Shown here: in pieces, positions 16,241 through 25,153 of the stretch
How positions within the stretch are numbered: the first letter of the stretch is position 1
How the letters are laid out: each line of letters begins with the position of its first letter
From: Solobacterium sp.
GTDB taxonomy: Bacteria; Bacillota_I; Bacilli_A; Erysipelotrichales; Erysipelotrichaceae
NCBI GenBank assembly: GCA_024698805.1
Contig: JAILQT010000129.1
Location: forward strand, 1-48,918
DNA: 48,918 nucleotides
Direction: 5' to 3'
The notes under the pieces: model-generated
Seen by the model: the letters and a program-made list of their open reading frames with translations, nothing else
Databases searched by the model: none
Told to the model about the DNA's origin: nothing
Translations under genes and position numbers: made by a program

Positions 16241-17645
16241 CGGACCTGCTGAAGCCGTTCTTCATCCGGCAGCTGGCTTTATACAGGACCTTGTCCAGCA
16301 GGCTGTCCGTCTTTTCACGAACGAGTTTTTCGATCGCTGCATTGGCTTCTTCATTGGTCTCCATGATCGCTGTCCGCGGTTTCCTGTCATATTCCAGGAT
16401 GATGTGCAGCGCTTCCGCCTGCACGGCCTGCCGGTATCTCCCGATGTCAGCGGCGCATTCCGAGAAATGGGGATCTGCCAGCGCGGCAATGATGCGGTTC
16501 GCCCAGTAGAAACTTTCCGTCGTTACCGTGCCGCAGGTATTCCCAAAGTATTTCGGCGCATGATCGATATTCGCATACAGGGGGCCGAAGGCGTTGAATA
16601 CATTGGAGCCGAAAGCGATCCATTCGACCGTACGGTACGCATCGGGCACATACGGGCGGATCTGTACGAGGGAAAGGAAGTTGTTCCGGCTGATGCCGAT
16701 GGGACGAAGCGATCCCTTCAGGGAAAGATCGCCGCTTTTCGCATAGCAGTCGTACGGCGTGGACTGGTAATGCGAAGAGAGCACATATTTGACATCCTCG
16801 ACCGTGATCTTATGTTCCGGTTTCCGGGACCAGGGGATATCGTCGCTGTACGGCGTATAGGACGTATCCTTCGGGTTGAAATATCTCTGCGCGTACCAGG
16901 CGCGCGGGGTGTTGTATACATGGTCGGCGTCCGTATGGGAACCGAATGCCAGCCTTGCGTTGAATGTATCATCATATGTCAGGTCGAGATGGTTGTCCGC
17001 AATAAAACTGCGCAGGTCCTGCGAACACATATGATCCTTCTTCTTTGTAAAGGCATCCTTCAGGTCAAACTGGTCGATGCCGAAACTGTTCGGCATGATG
17101 ACATAATGGTCATCCGGCACGCGCTTTGCGATCCAGTGGTGCCCGCCGACCGTTTCCAGCCACCAGACCTCATTGATATCCTGAAAGGCGATGCCGTTCA
17201 TCTCGTAGGTGCCGTAGGTCTCCAGCAGGCTGCCCAGCCGGATGACGCCTTCCCTTGCAGAGCTGATATACGGCAGCGTGACCGTGACCATATCCTCTTC
17301 GCCGATACCGGTCTTGACAAGCGGGTCCGCCGCAAGGACACGCTCATTGGACGTGATCGTCTCCGTCGCGGTCATGGAGATATTCTTCGCATTGACGCCG
17401 GCAGCTGCCCAGATCCCTTCTTCATCCGTCGCGTTGGGCATTGCCGTATAGCGCAGCGGGTCGGAGGGCAGCGGGATCTCGCATTTGGAGATCACGGAAT
17501 GATAGACAGCCGGCTGGTCTTCGGGGAGCACGACTGTGAACTTCTTTGAATTAAACGTTCCGGAAGCGGAATCCTCGTTTCTGGCGGTCATCGTCGAACC
17601 GTCGAAAGTGGCCCTCCTGCCGGCCAGTATCGTTGTGCATGGCAT
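16233..17645 (-). CDS. C69-family dipeptidase
   Basis: This 470-residue Ntn-hydrolase begins MPCTTILAGRRATFDGS. Cys3 would become the N-terminal nucleophile after processing, as in PepD-type dipeptidases. The following TMTARNEDS and the WWLETVGGHHW block are typical. ATG 17645 is selected because it places that cysteine correctly; the frame continues 24 codons upstream without family support. It releases amino acids from dipeptides in the cytoplasm. It is divergent from metG, with about 130 bases between. Confidence 0.9.
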   Translation of the reverse strand: MPCTTILAGRRATFDGSTMTARNEDSASGTFNSKKFTVVLPEDQPAVYHSVISKCEIPLPSDPLRYTAMPNATDEEGIWAAAGVNAKNISMTATETITSNERVLAADPLVKTGIGEEDMVTVTLPYISSAREGVIRLGSLLETYGTYEMNGIAFQDINEVWWLETVGGHHWIAKRVPDDHYVIMPNSFGIDQFDLKDAFTKKKDHMCSQDLRSFIADNHLDLTYDDTFNARLAFGSHTDADHVYNTPRAWYAQRYFNPKDTSYTPYSDDIPWSRKPEHKITVEDVKYVLSSHYQSTPYDCYAKSGDLSLKGSLRPIGISRNNFLSLVQIRPYVPDAYRTVEWIAFGSNVFNAFGPLYANIDHAPKYFGNTCGTVTTESFYWANRIIAALADPHFSECAADIGRYRQAVQAEALHIILEYDRKPRTAIMETNEEANAAIEKLVREKTDSLLDKVLYKASCRMKNGFSRSDG

Positions 17646-17724
17646 GATTATCTTTACCTTTCCGAATACAATCAGTATACTGCACAGGCATCTGAAAACA
17701 CTATGCAAATGAATCAAACTCTTC

Positions 17725-17730
17725 TATAAT
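17725..17730 (+). promoter_or_regulatory. Candidate -10 box before metG
   Basis: TATAAT lies 49 bases upstream of ATG 17779 in the divergent gap. The -35 region is weak. No T-box leader or other riboswitch fits in the short leader. Confidence 0.4.
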
Positions 17731-17778
17731 TGTCTGGTATATGCACAGATTTTTCATGTGTCTTTGAGGAGGGAAGTT

Positions 17779-19719
17779 ATGGAAAACAAAACACCTTATT
17801 ATATTACGACGGCGATCGCTTATACTTCCGGCAAGCCGCATATCGGCAACGTTTACGAGATCGTTCTCGCAGACGCCATTGCCCGCTACAAGAGGATGAC
17901 AGGCTTCGACGTCCGTTTCCAGACCGGGACGGATGAACACGGCCAGAAGGTCGAAGAACGCGCGAACAAGGCAGGCATGACGCCGAAGGAATTCGTCGAC
18001 GAGATCGCAGGCATCATCAAGGGACAGTTTGACTGCATGAACATCTCCTATGACAAGTTCATCCGTACGACGGACCCGTATCATGAGAGACAGATCCAGA
18101 AGATCTTCAAAAAGCTCTATGACCAGGGCGATATCTATAAAGGACAGTATGAAGGCATGTACTGTCAGGAATGCGAAGCGTTCTATACGAAATCCCAGCT
18201 GACAGAAGACGGGAAATGCCCGATCTGCGGTCACGAAGTCAAACCGATGGCGGAAGAAGCTTACTTCTTCCGGATGTCCAATTACGCGGACAGGCTGATC
18301 CGGTACATCGAGGAACATCCGCATTTCATCCAGCCGGAGAGCAGGAAGAACGAGATGCTCAACAACTTCCTGAGACCCGGTCTCCAGGATCTGTGTGTTT
18401 CCAGGACATCCTTCAAATGGGGCATCCCCGTTGACTTCGATCCGGACCATGTCGTTTATGTATGGATCGACGCACTGTCAAACTATATCACCGGACTCGG
18501 CTATGACTGCGACGGCAATCATGACGAGCTCTTCAGGAAATACTGGCCTGCAGACCTGCACCTGATCGGCAAGGACATCGTCAGATTCCATACGATCTAC
18601 TGGCCGATCATGTTGATGGCGCTGGATATCCCCCTGCCCAAGCAGGTATTCGGCCACCCGTGGCTGCTGATCGGCGACGGCAAGATGTCCAAGAGCACAG
18701 GCAACGTCATCTATGCGGATGACCTGGTCGACCTGTTCGGCGTCGACGCTGTCAGGTTCATCATGCTGCATGAGATGCCTTTCGCACAGGACGGCCGTGT
18801 CACATATGAGCTGATGATCGAAAGGATCAACAGCGATCTCGCAAACAACCTCGGCAACCTGGTCAACCGTACGCTGTCCATGCAGAACAAGTATTTCAAC
18901 GGCCTCGTTGCGAATACGAATACGACCGAGCCGGTCGATGACGAACTGAAGCAGCTCGCAATGGATACAGTCCGCTCTGTCAATGAGAAGATGGATGAGC
19001 TCCGTGTCGCGGATGCGATCCAGGATATCCTTGACCTCTTCTCCAGATGCAACAAGTACATCGATGAGACGATGCCCTGGGCACTGGCAAAGGACCCGGA
19101 CAAGCTCGGCAGACTCGCAACTGTCCTGTACAACCTGCTCGAATGCGTCAGGATCGCTGCGGTGCTGCTGCGGCCGTATCTGCCGGAAACGAGCGAAAAG
19201 ATCCTGAACGGCATCAATACGACGATGAGGGACTACGATACGATCGATACATTCGGCAGACTCGAAACAGGCATCAACGTCATCGAAAAGCCGGAGATCC
19301 TCTTTGCGAGACTGAATGAGAAGGAAGTCCTCGCAAAGGTCGAGGAAGCCCAGCGCGTCAAGCAGGAAGAGGCGAAGAAGGAAGCGGAGAAGAAGCAGCC
19401 TGTCGATATCGCCGATTTCGAAAAGATCGATCTGCGTGTCGGCAAAGTGCTCAGCTGCGAGAGACATCCCAATGCGGACAAGCTGTTCGTCCTGAAGGTC
19501 GATGTCGGTGAAAAGCAGCCCAGACAGATCGTATCCGGTCTGGCACAGAGCTATACGCCCGGCCAGGTCATGGGCAAGAAGATCGTCGTCATCTGCAACC
19601 TCAAGCCTGCAGTGATCCGCGGCGTTGAATCCATGGGCATGCTGCTGGCAGGCAAGAATGATAAACAGATCTGCGTGGTCGAAGTCAACGGGCTTGAACC
19701 CGGCACAAAGATCAGCTGA
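17779..19719 (+). CDS. metG: Methionyl-tRNA synthetase
   Basis: The 646-residue enzyme charges tRNA-Met. It has the HIGH-class motif PHIG in SGKPHIGN, a metal-binding four-cysteine knuckle (CQECEAFY and CPICGHE), KMSKS in DGKMSKSTGN near residue 302, the anticodon-binding helices and a C-terminal OB-fold tRNA-binding domain from about residue 543 (DLRVGKVLSCERHPNADKLF). A linker rich in Glu, Lys and Ala precedes the OB fold. GAGGAGGGAA supports ATG 17779. The domain order is the standard one for Bacillota. Confidence 0.97.
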   Translation: MENKTPYYITTAIAYTSGKPHIGNVYEIVLADAIARYKRMTGFDVRFQTGTDEHGQKVEERANKAGMTPKEFVDEIAGIIKGQFDCMNISYDKFIRTTDPYHERQIQKIFKKLYDQGDIYKGQYEGMYCQECEAFYTKSQLTEDGKCPICGHEVKPMAEEAYFFRMSNYADRLIRYIEEHPHFIQPESRKNEMLNNFLRPGLQDLCVSRTSFKWGIPVDFDPDHVVYVWIDALSNYITGLGYDCDGNHDELFRKYWPADLHLIGKDIVRFHTIYWPIMLMALDIPLPKQVFGHPWLLIGDGKMSKSTGNVIYADDLVDLFGVDAVRFIMLHEMPFAQDGRVTYELMIERINSDLANNLGNLVNRTLSMQNKYFNGLVANTNTTEPVDDELKQLAMDTVRSVNEKMDELRVADAIQDILDLFSRCNKYIDETMPWALAKDPDKLGRLATVLYNLLECVRIAAVLLRPYLPETSEKILNGINTTMRDYDTIDTFGRLETGINVIEKPEILFARLNEKEVLAKVEEAQRVKQEEAKKEAEKKQPVDIADFEKIDLRVGKVLSCERHPNADKLFVLKVDVGEKQPRQIVSGLAQSYTPGQVMGKKIVVICNLKPAVIRGVESMGMLLAGKNDKQICVVEVNGLEPGTKIS

Positions 19720-19726
19720 ACAATTT

Positions 19727-19751
19727 AAGGATGGGCATCCATCCTTTTTTT
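19727..19751 (+). terminator. Intrinsic terminator after metG
   Basis: AAGGATGG, loop GCAT, CCATCCTT, then a run of seven T, eight bases after the stop. Confidence 0.88.
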
Positions 19752-19788
19752 CGCATATGTGGTACAATGTACAGACGAGAGGTATTCA

Positions 19789-21333
19789 ATGCGAAATCTG
19801 CACTCTTTTTATGAAGTATTGAAAACAACGATCGAAGTGATCTTTTTTGCTGTCCTGCTGATGGGCATCACCAATATCCTGATCAACCCTGTATTCGGCG
19901 TGGATGACGTTGTCAAAAACGGGTATGTGCTGAATTTCATCAGGGTCATCTACAGGACAGCCCAGTTCATGGTGATCAATTTCCCGTTCCTGATGCTGAT
20001 CCGGCTCTCCGCCAGAAGGGGCGGAAGCGGTACTTCGCTCGTAGCTGCCATTGCAGGTTATGCGGCATATCTGATCTCGACGATGATGTTCGCGAGCCAG
20101 TCCATGCCTTCCGGCGCCTTTTCCAGCATCCTGGGCATATCCTATGCGACAGGCGGGACAGACAGCGTCATGCGCTATCCGATCCAGACAGGCCTGATCG
20201 GTGCGATGATCGTTGCATTCATAACACTCGGGTCCTTCAACCGCTCGCGCAACAGGAATGAGTACGGTTTCTTCTCATTCGTATCCAAGGAAAGTACGGT
20301 AACGCTGCGGACGATCCTGTTCTCATCCCTTGCGGGATTCGGTATCGCGCTTGTCTGGCCGCATGTGCTGGCAGGCATTCAGAAGATCGTGAGCTTCATC
20401 ACGGCGGATACGACGAACCCGATCAATCTTGCGCTGTACGGCATCACGGACAGGTTCCTCGGGACACTGAACCTTGGAACACTGATCCGCCAGCCCTTCT
20501 GGTACGGCGTCAACGGCGGCAGCTGGGTCAACCTGGCAGGTTCGCCGGTAACGGGGGATGCCGTGATCTGGACGAGCCAGCTGTCTGCGAATGCGCTGAC
20601 AGGGATCGCGGGAAGGTTCTTCACACCGTATTATGTACTGAATATATTCGCTGTCCCCGGCATGATCTGGGGCATGTTCTCCCTGAGTACGGATGCCATG
20701 GACAGAAGGAAGAAGAGGGTATTCTGCGTACTTGCGACGATCGCGTCGCTTGTATCGGGGACACTGCTTCCGCTTGAGCTGATGCTGCTGCTGTTATGCC
20801 CGCTGCTGTACTGCTTCCATCTTGCCTATACGGGCGTGCTGTATGCAGTCCTGCATACGATGCATGTATACCTGGGCTACCAGACAGCGGAGACACTTAC
20901 GCTCAGCGCCCTGCCCGGCACACTGCCTGAATTCCTGACCTATCTCCGGTATCCTTCGCTGCAGCCAACACTCATCCGGATCTGCATCGTCGGTGTGATC
21001 TCGACGGTCATCTATTTCCTGGCGGTGAGGATCTGCTTCCGTTACCTTGCGCTGGACCTGTTCAACACCGGTGACAAGGAAAGGGCAGTCAATGCGACGC
21101 TCGCAGCCTTCGGCGGGACCGAGAATATCAAGATGATCCAGTCCAACCTTTCCCAGCTGACGATCAATGTGTACGATCCCGAAAAGATCAATCTCAGCAA
21201 ACTCAGAAAGCTTGGCTCGATACGTGTATTTGAGACCAGGGCAGGATATACGCTGTGCTTCGGCGCTTCCAGTACGATGATCCGCAAGGGTATCAATGAA
21301 GTGATGCGCAAAGCGATCCGGAATGTTGAATGA
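19789..21333 (+). CDS. PTS EIIC permease with degenerate EIIB domain
   Basis: The 514-residue protein has about ten membrane helices in residues 15-430 resembling the glucose-superfamily EIIC permease (IINPVFGVDD, FWYGVNGGSWVNLAG, TPYYVLNIFAVPG). A C-terminal soluble domain of about 80 residues has the EIIB fold pattern (ATLAAFGGTENI, then LSKLRKLGSIRVFETRAGYTL). The phosphorylated Cys of EIIB (normally in CxTRLR) is missing: the stretch reads SNLSQLTINV. The domain therefore cannot carry phosphate and may be regulatory, or another EIIB acts in trans. GAGAGG before ATG 19789 fixes the start. Confidence 0.75.
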   Translation: MRNLHSFYEVLKTTIEVIFFAVLLMGITNILINPVFGVDDVVKNGYVLNFIRVIYRTAQFMVINFPFLMLIRLSARRGGSGTSLVAAIAGYAAYLISTMMFASQSMPSGAFSSILGISYATGGTDSVMRYPIQTGLIGAMIVAFITLGSFNRSRNRNEYGFFSFVSKESTVTLRTILFSSLAGFGIALVWPHVLAGIQKIVSFITADTTNPINLALYGITDRFLGTLNLGTLIRQPFWYGVNGGSWVNLAGSPVTGDAVIWTSQLSANALTGIAGRFFTPYYVLNIFAVPGMIWGMFSLSTDAMDRRKKRVFCVLATIASLVSGTLLPLELMLLLLCPLLYCFHLAYTGVLYAVLHTMHVYLGYQTAETLTLSALPGTLPEFLTYLRYPSLQPTLIRICIVGVISTVIYFLAVRICFRYLALDLFNTGDKERAVNATLAAFGGTENIKMIQSNLSQLTINVYDPEKINLSKLRKLGSIRVFETRAGYTLCFGASSTMIRKGINEVMRKAIRNVE

Positions 21334-21335
21334 CA

Positions 21336-21361
21336 GGGGACCTGAAAGGGTTCCCTTTTGA
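21336..21361 (+). terminator. Intrinsic terminator after the PTS gene
   Basis: AGGGGACC, loop TGAAAG, GGTTCCCT, then TTTTG, starting a few bases after the stop codon. Confidence 0.75.
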
Positions 21362-21389
21362 TACAGTTATAGGTATAAAGCGGAGTAAC

Positions 21390-21869
21390 ATGATGGAGAT
21401 CAGAAAAGCAGGGATCAAAGACACCGGGACAGTCAGCGGTATCGTGCAGGCGACGATCGCTGCTGTATATCCGAAGTATTATCCGCAGGGTGCAGTACGC
21501 TTTTTCAGTGCACACCATACAGAGGAAAAGATCGTAAGGGACATAGCCGAAGGGAAGGTGTTCCTGCTTGAAGAGGACGGCATCCCTGCCGGTACGGTGA
21601 CGGTATCCGCGAATGAGATCTGCAGGCTGTTCGTGCTTCCCGCATTCCAGCACAGGGGCTACGGCAGGCAGCTGATGGACCTGGCGGAAAAGAAGATCTT
21701 TGAAACATATGATACTGCCGTACTGGACGCTTCGCTGCCCGCAAAGGGCATATATCTGAAACGCGGCTACAGGGAGACTGCGTATCACTGCATCGAAACA
21801 GGATACGGGGACCATCTGTGTTATGACGTTATGGAAAAACAATTATCGAATGAACAGGAGAAGGTATGA
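21390..21869 (+). CDS. GNAT-family N-acetyltransferase
   Basis: The 159-residue protein has the GNAT acetyl-CoA loop: LFVLPAFQHRGYGRQLMDLA matches the V-x-P-x-x-(Q/R)-x-x-G-x-G/A pattern. The closing AKGIYLKRGYRETAYH is the usual last strand and helix. The substrate is unknown. GCGGAGTAAC before ATG 21390 fits a ribosome site. An ATG at 21330 overlapping the PTS stop would read through the terminator hairpin and is less likely. Its stop overlaps the next start by four bases. Confidence 0.85.
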   Translation: MMEIRKAGIKDTGTVSGIVQATIAAVYPKYYPQGAVRFFSAHHTEEKIVRDIAEGKVFLLEEDGIPAGTVTVSANEICRLFVLPAFQHRGYGRQLMDLAEKKIFETYDTAVLDASLPAKGIYLKRGYRETAYHCIETGYGDHLCYDVMEKQLSNEQEKV

Positions 21870-22528
21870 TCACAGAAGAAAAACTGAAGGAATTCAAGGA
21901 AACACTGAACAACGGCGTTCTGTACAATGCCATGGATGATGAACTGATCGCCTACCAGCACAGTCTTGTGCAGAAACTGAATGAATTCAACCGGACCGAC
22001 GATACGCCGGAAGGCCTGGCTGAGAGGGAAGAGATGCTGAAGGATATCATGGGCACATACGGCGAAGGCCTGTATATCATCCCCCCTGTATATGCCAACT
22101 GGGGACTGAAGAACGTCCATGTCGGGAAGAATGTATTCTTCAACTTCGGCTGTACGTTCGTAGATGACGCGGATATCACGATCGGCGACAATACGCTGTT
22201 CGGTCCCAATGTCAGCGTCAATACAGCGGAACACCCGCTTTCCCCCGAACTGCGCAGAAACGGTCTGCAGTACAACAAACCGGTACACATCGGCACGAAC
22301 GTATGGATCGGCGCAGGCGCAGTCATCCTGGCCGGTGTCACGATCGGTGATAATTCGATCATCGGTGCCGGGAGCGTCGTCACGAAAGACATACCGGAAA
22401 ACTGTGTTGCACTGGGCGTGCCGGCAAGGGTCGACCGTCATATTACAGCGGATGACGATCTGTATTATGACGGCAGAAAAGAGATCCCCGAAACGATCCG
22501 AAACACATATTTCCCGAAAAAACAATAG
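21866..22528 (+). CDS. Maltose/galactoside-type sugar O-acetyltransferase
   Basis: The 220-residue protein has a left-handed beta-helix acetyltransferase fold. An N-terminal Mac domain (LYNAMDDELIAYQ) is followed by hexapeptide turns (VHVGKNVFFNFGC, ITIGDNTLFG, NVWIGAGAVILAGVTIGD, SIIGAGSVVTKDIP). The His of NTAEHPL is the expected catalytic residue. The enzyme moves acetyl from acetyl-CoA to a sugar hydroxyl. It is translationally coupled to the GNAT gene. Confidence 0.92.
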   Translation: MITEEKLKEFKETLNNGVLYNAMDDELIAYQHSLVQKLNEFNRTDDTPEGLAEREEMLKDIMGTYGEGLYIIPPVYANWGLKNVHVGKNVFFNFGCTFVDDADITIGDNTLFGPNVSVNTAEHPLSPELRRNGLQYNKPVHIGTNVWIGAGAVILAGVTIGDNSIIGAGSVVTKDIPENCVALGVPARVDRHITADDDLYYDGRKEIPETIRNTYFPKKQ

Positions 22529-22535
22529 GCCCGAA

Positions 22536-22566
22536 AAAGAGTATCCGGAACAGAACGGATGCTCTT
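22536..22566 (+). terminator. Intrinsic terminator after the sugar acetyltransferase
   Basis: AAAGAGTATCCG, loop GAACAGAA, CGGATGCTCTTT, with a short T run inside the 3' arm. One G:T pair. Confidence 0.65.
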
Positions 22567-22598
22567 TCAGTCATTTCCGTATGGGAATACTTATGTTG

Positions 22599-22607
22599 TG
22601 ATATAAT
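22599..22607 (+). promoter_or_regulatory. Extended -10 promoter element before mutS
   Basis: TGATATAAT combines a TGn extension with a perfect TATAAT box, 27 bases before the mutS ATG at 22634. The -35 region is weak, as often with extended -10 promoters. Confidence 0.55.
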
Positions 22608-22633
22608 GTATTGACTTTGTGCAGAGGTAGAGA

Positions 22634-25153
22634 ATGGCAGAGAAATATACCCCGATGATGATGCAGTATCTGGATGTAAAAAAGCAGTATGAAGATGCGA
22701 TCCTTTTTTACAGACTGGGCGATTTTTATGAGATGTTTTTTGATGACGCGAAGACTGCCAGCAGGGAACTGGACCTGATCCTGACAGGAAAGAATGCAGG
22801 TGTTCCGGAAAGGGTCCCGATGTGCGGCATCCCGTATCATGCGGCTGCAGGCTATATCCAGAGACTTGTGCAGAGAGGCTACAAGGTAGCTGTCTGTGAA
22901 CAGATGGAGGACCCGAAGCTGGCCAAAGGCATCGTCGAAAGGGATGTTATCCGCGTGATCACTCCGGGTACAGTCATGGATGAGATCACGGATGAGAAAG
23001 CATCTGTCTATATCGCTGCCGTAACGGACTACGGTCACGGATACGCCCTCGCCGCAGCGGAAATGAGCACAGGCGAGAATTTCATCGAGAATACGGAACA
23101 CAGGGATGCCGCGCTGATCCAGGCTGTCATGCGCAACAATATCCGTGAGATCGTCATACCGAAGGATTTCCGGGAAAAGATCGTGCATTCCCTGCGTGAG
23201 ATGCAGGTCATGATCTCCTACTGCGACGATACGGGAATCAAAGATGTATACCTGCCCCTGACAGACGGTCTGCAGAAGGACTATGATCTTTCCGCATACG
23301 GCAGACTGCTCAACTACCTGGAAGCCACACAGAAACATATGCTTGCTCATCTGCAGGCAGTCACGATCGAAAAAGAGAACGAAGTCCTGTACATGGATCA
23401 TGCGACCGCTCTGAACCTCGAACTGTGCGAACCCCTGCATGATACTGCCAGGGCCGTAACGCTGTGGTCTTTCCTGGACAAGTGCAGATGCGCAATGGGT
23501 TCCAGACAGCTTCGCAGATGGATCGAGAAACCCCTGACAGACCGGGAAGAGATCGAACTGCGCTACAGCAGGGTGCAGTGGCTCATGCGCAATTTCATGA
23601 AGCGCGACAGGCTCAAGACAGCCCTGGGAAATATCTACGACCTGCAGAGACTGATCGCCAGATGCGCCATGAATACGGCGAATGCCGTTGACTGTCTGCG
23701 CCTGACCAAGACACTCGCCGAGGTGCCGCAGATCCTGTCCCTGATCCGGTCGGAGGAATTCTCCGTTTACGCGGATACGGATCCCCTGGATGAACTGTAC
23801 GCGAAGCTGAAGGATGCCTTTGTGGACAATCCCCCTGTGCAGATGTCCGACGGCGGCATGTTCCGCGACGGATACAACGCGCAGCTTGATGAAGCCCGCG
23901 CGATCCAGCGCAGCGGCAGGAACTTCATCGCTTCCCTCGAAGCGAAGGAAAGGGAGAGGACCGGCATCAAGACGCTGAAGATCGGATACAACAAGGTATT
24001 CGGCTATTATATCGAGATCTCGAAGGTGGCGGCGCAGCAGGTGAAGGATGAGTGGGGCTATGTCCGCAAGCAGACGCTGACGAACAACGAACGCTTTATT
24101 TCCCAGGAACTGAAAGAAAAGGAAGATGCGATCCTGCATGCGGAAGAGAATGCAGTACGCATTGAAAAACAGTTGTTTGCACAGCTGCTGGAAGATATCA
24201 GGGGATATCTGCCCCTGCTGCAGAAGCTTGCGAAGATGCTCGCGGAAACAGACTGCTACTGCGCACTTGCGGAAGTATCCGCTTCACACGGCTATGTCCG
24301 GCCTGAATTCAGCGACGACAAGCTTCAGATCACCGGCGGCAGGCATCCGATCCTGGATGACATGATGAAGGATCCCCGCTATGTAGCGAACTCCATCGAG
24401 CTGGACAGGGAGCGTTCTATCCTGCTGATCACAGGACCGAACATGGGCGGTAAATCCACCTATATGCGCCAGACTGCCCTGATCATCATCATGGCGCAGA
24501 TCGGCTGCTTCGTACCTGCGAAGAAATGCACGATGCCTGTTTTTGACAAGATCTTTACGCGTATCGGCGCATCGGATGATATCCTTTCCGGACAGTCGAC
24601 GTTCATGGTCGAGATGACGGAAGCCAACCGTGCCCTGCAGGAAGCGACAGAGCATTCCCTGATCCTGTTCGATGAGATCGGCAGGGGCACCAGCACCTAT
24701 GACGGCATGGCGCTGGCGCAGGCAATGATCGAATACATCGCGGCATGCATACACGCAAAGACGCTTTTCAGCACGCATTATCATGAACTGACTGCGGTCG
24801 CCGACAGTATCGGCTGCATCCGCAATGTCCATGTCGTCGTGAAGGAGGACAATGAAAAGGTCACCTTCATGTATAAAGTAAAAGACGGTGCCGCAGGACA
24901 CTCCTACGGCATCAATGTAGCCCGTCTTGCCGGCCTGCCCGAATCCGTACTGGACAGGGCCAAGGGCCTGCAGAAGGAGCTTGAATCCAAAAAGAGGGTC
25001 GTTCAGCAGAGCTACCAGCTCATCGAGATGAACAGACCCGATCCGAAAACAGAGGCAGTCATGGAGAAGATCATGCAGAGGGATCCCGAGGATATGTCCC
25101 CCCGTGAAGCATGGGTCCTTTTGAATGACCTCTATGAGGAGGCAAAGAAGTAA
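22634..25153 (+). CDS. mutS: DNA mismatch repair protein MutS
   Basis: The 839-residue mismatch-recognition ATPase has the N-terminal mismatch-binding element [11 protein letters not shown] (Phe-x-Glu wedge), connector and lever helices, the clamp, and the ATPase with Walker [14 protein letters not shown] near residue 600 and the [16 protein letters not shown] signature. The length is standard for MutS1. GCAGAGG precedes ATG. The stop TAA shares its last base with the uvrA start. No mutL lies next to it in this window, whereas mutS-mutL is the usual order in Bacillota. Confidence 0.97.
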   Translation: MAEKYTPMMMQYLDVKKQYEDAILFYRLGDFYEMFFDDAKTASRELDLILTGKNAGVPERVPMCGIPYHAAAGYIQRLVQRGYKVAVCEQMEDPKLAKGIVERDVIRVITPGTVMDEITDEKASVYIAAVTDYGHGYALAAAEMSTGENFIENTEHRDAALIQAVMRNNIREIVIPKDFREKIVHSLREMQVMISYCDDTGIKDVYLPLTDGLQKDYDLSAYGRLLNYLEATQKHMLAHLQAVTIEKENEVLYMDHATALNLELCEPLHDTARAVTLWSFLDKCRCAMGSRQLRRWIEKPLTDREEIELRYSRVQWLMRNFMKRDRLKTALGNIYDLQRLIARCAMNTANAVDCLRLTKTLAEVPQILSLIRSEEFSVYADTDPLDELYAKLKDAFVDNPPVQMSDGGMFRDGYNAQLDEARAIQRSGRNFIASLEAKERERTGIKTLKIGYNKVFGYYIEISKVAAQQVKDEWGYVRKQTLTNNERFISQELKEKEDAILHAEENAVRIEKQLFAQLLEDIRGYLPLLQKLAKMLAETDCYCALAEVSASHGYVRPEFSDDKLQITGGRHPILDDMMKDPRYVANSIELDRERSILLITGPNMGGKSTYMRQTALIIIMAQIGCFVPAKKCTMPVFDKIFTRIGASDDILSGQSTFMVEMTEANRALQEATEHSLILFDEIGRGTSTYDGMALAQAMIEYIAACIHAKTLFSTHYHELTAVADSIGCIRNVHVVVKEDNEKVTFMYKVKDGAAGHSYGINVARLAGLPESVLDRAKGLQKELESKKRVVQQSYQLIEMNRPDPKTEAVMEKIMQRDPEDMSPREAWVLLNDLYEEAKK

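Noticed and set aside
16224-17549. Long open frame on the plus strand opposite the C69 dipeptidase
   Set aside because: Codon-bias shadow without motifs. The minus strand has a full-length dipeptidase with its catalytic start.
17646-17778. T-box riboswitch before metG
   Set aside because: The leader is too short and lacks the T-box sequence and specifier stem.
18478-19767. Long minus-strand frame opposite metG
   Set aside because: Shadow of metG, whose catalytic and tRNA-binding motifs are all present on the plus strand.
22571-24139. Long open frame on the minus strand inside mutS
   Set aside because: It is a shadow of mutS. It shows no family motif and no ribosome site, and mutS motifs on the plus strand are complete.
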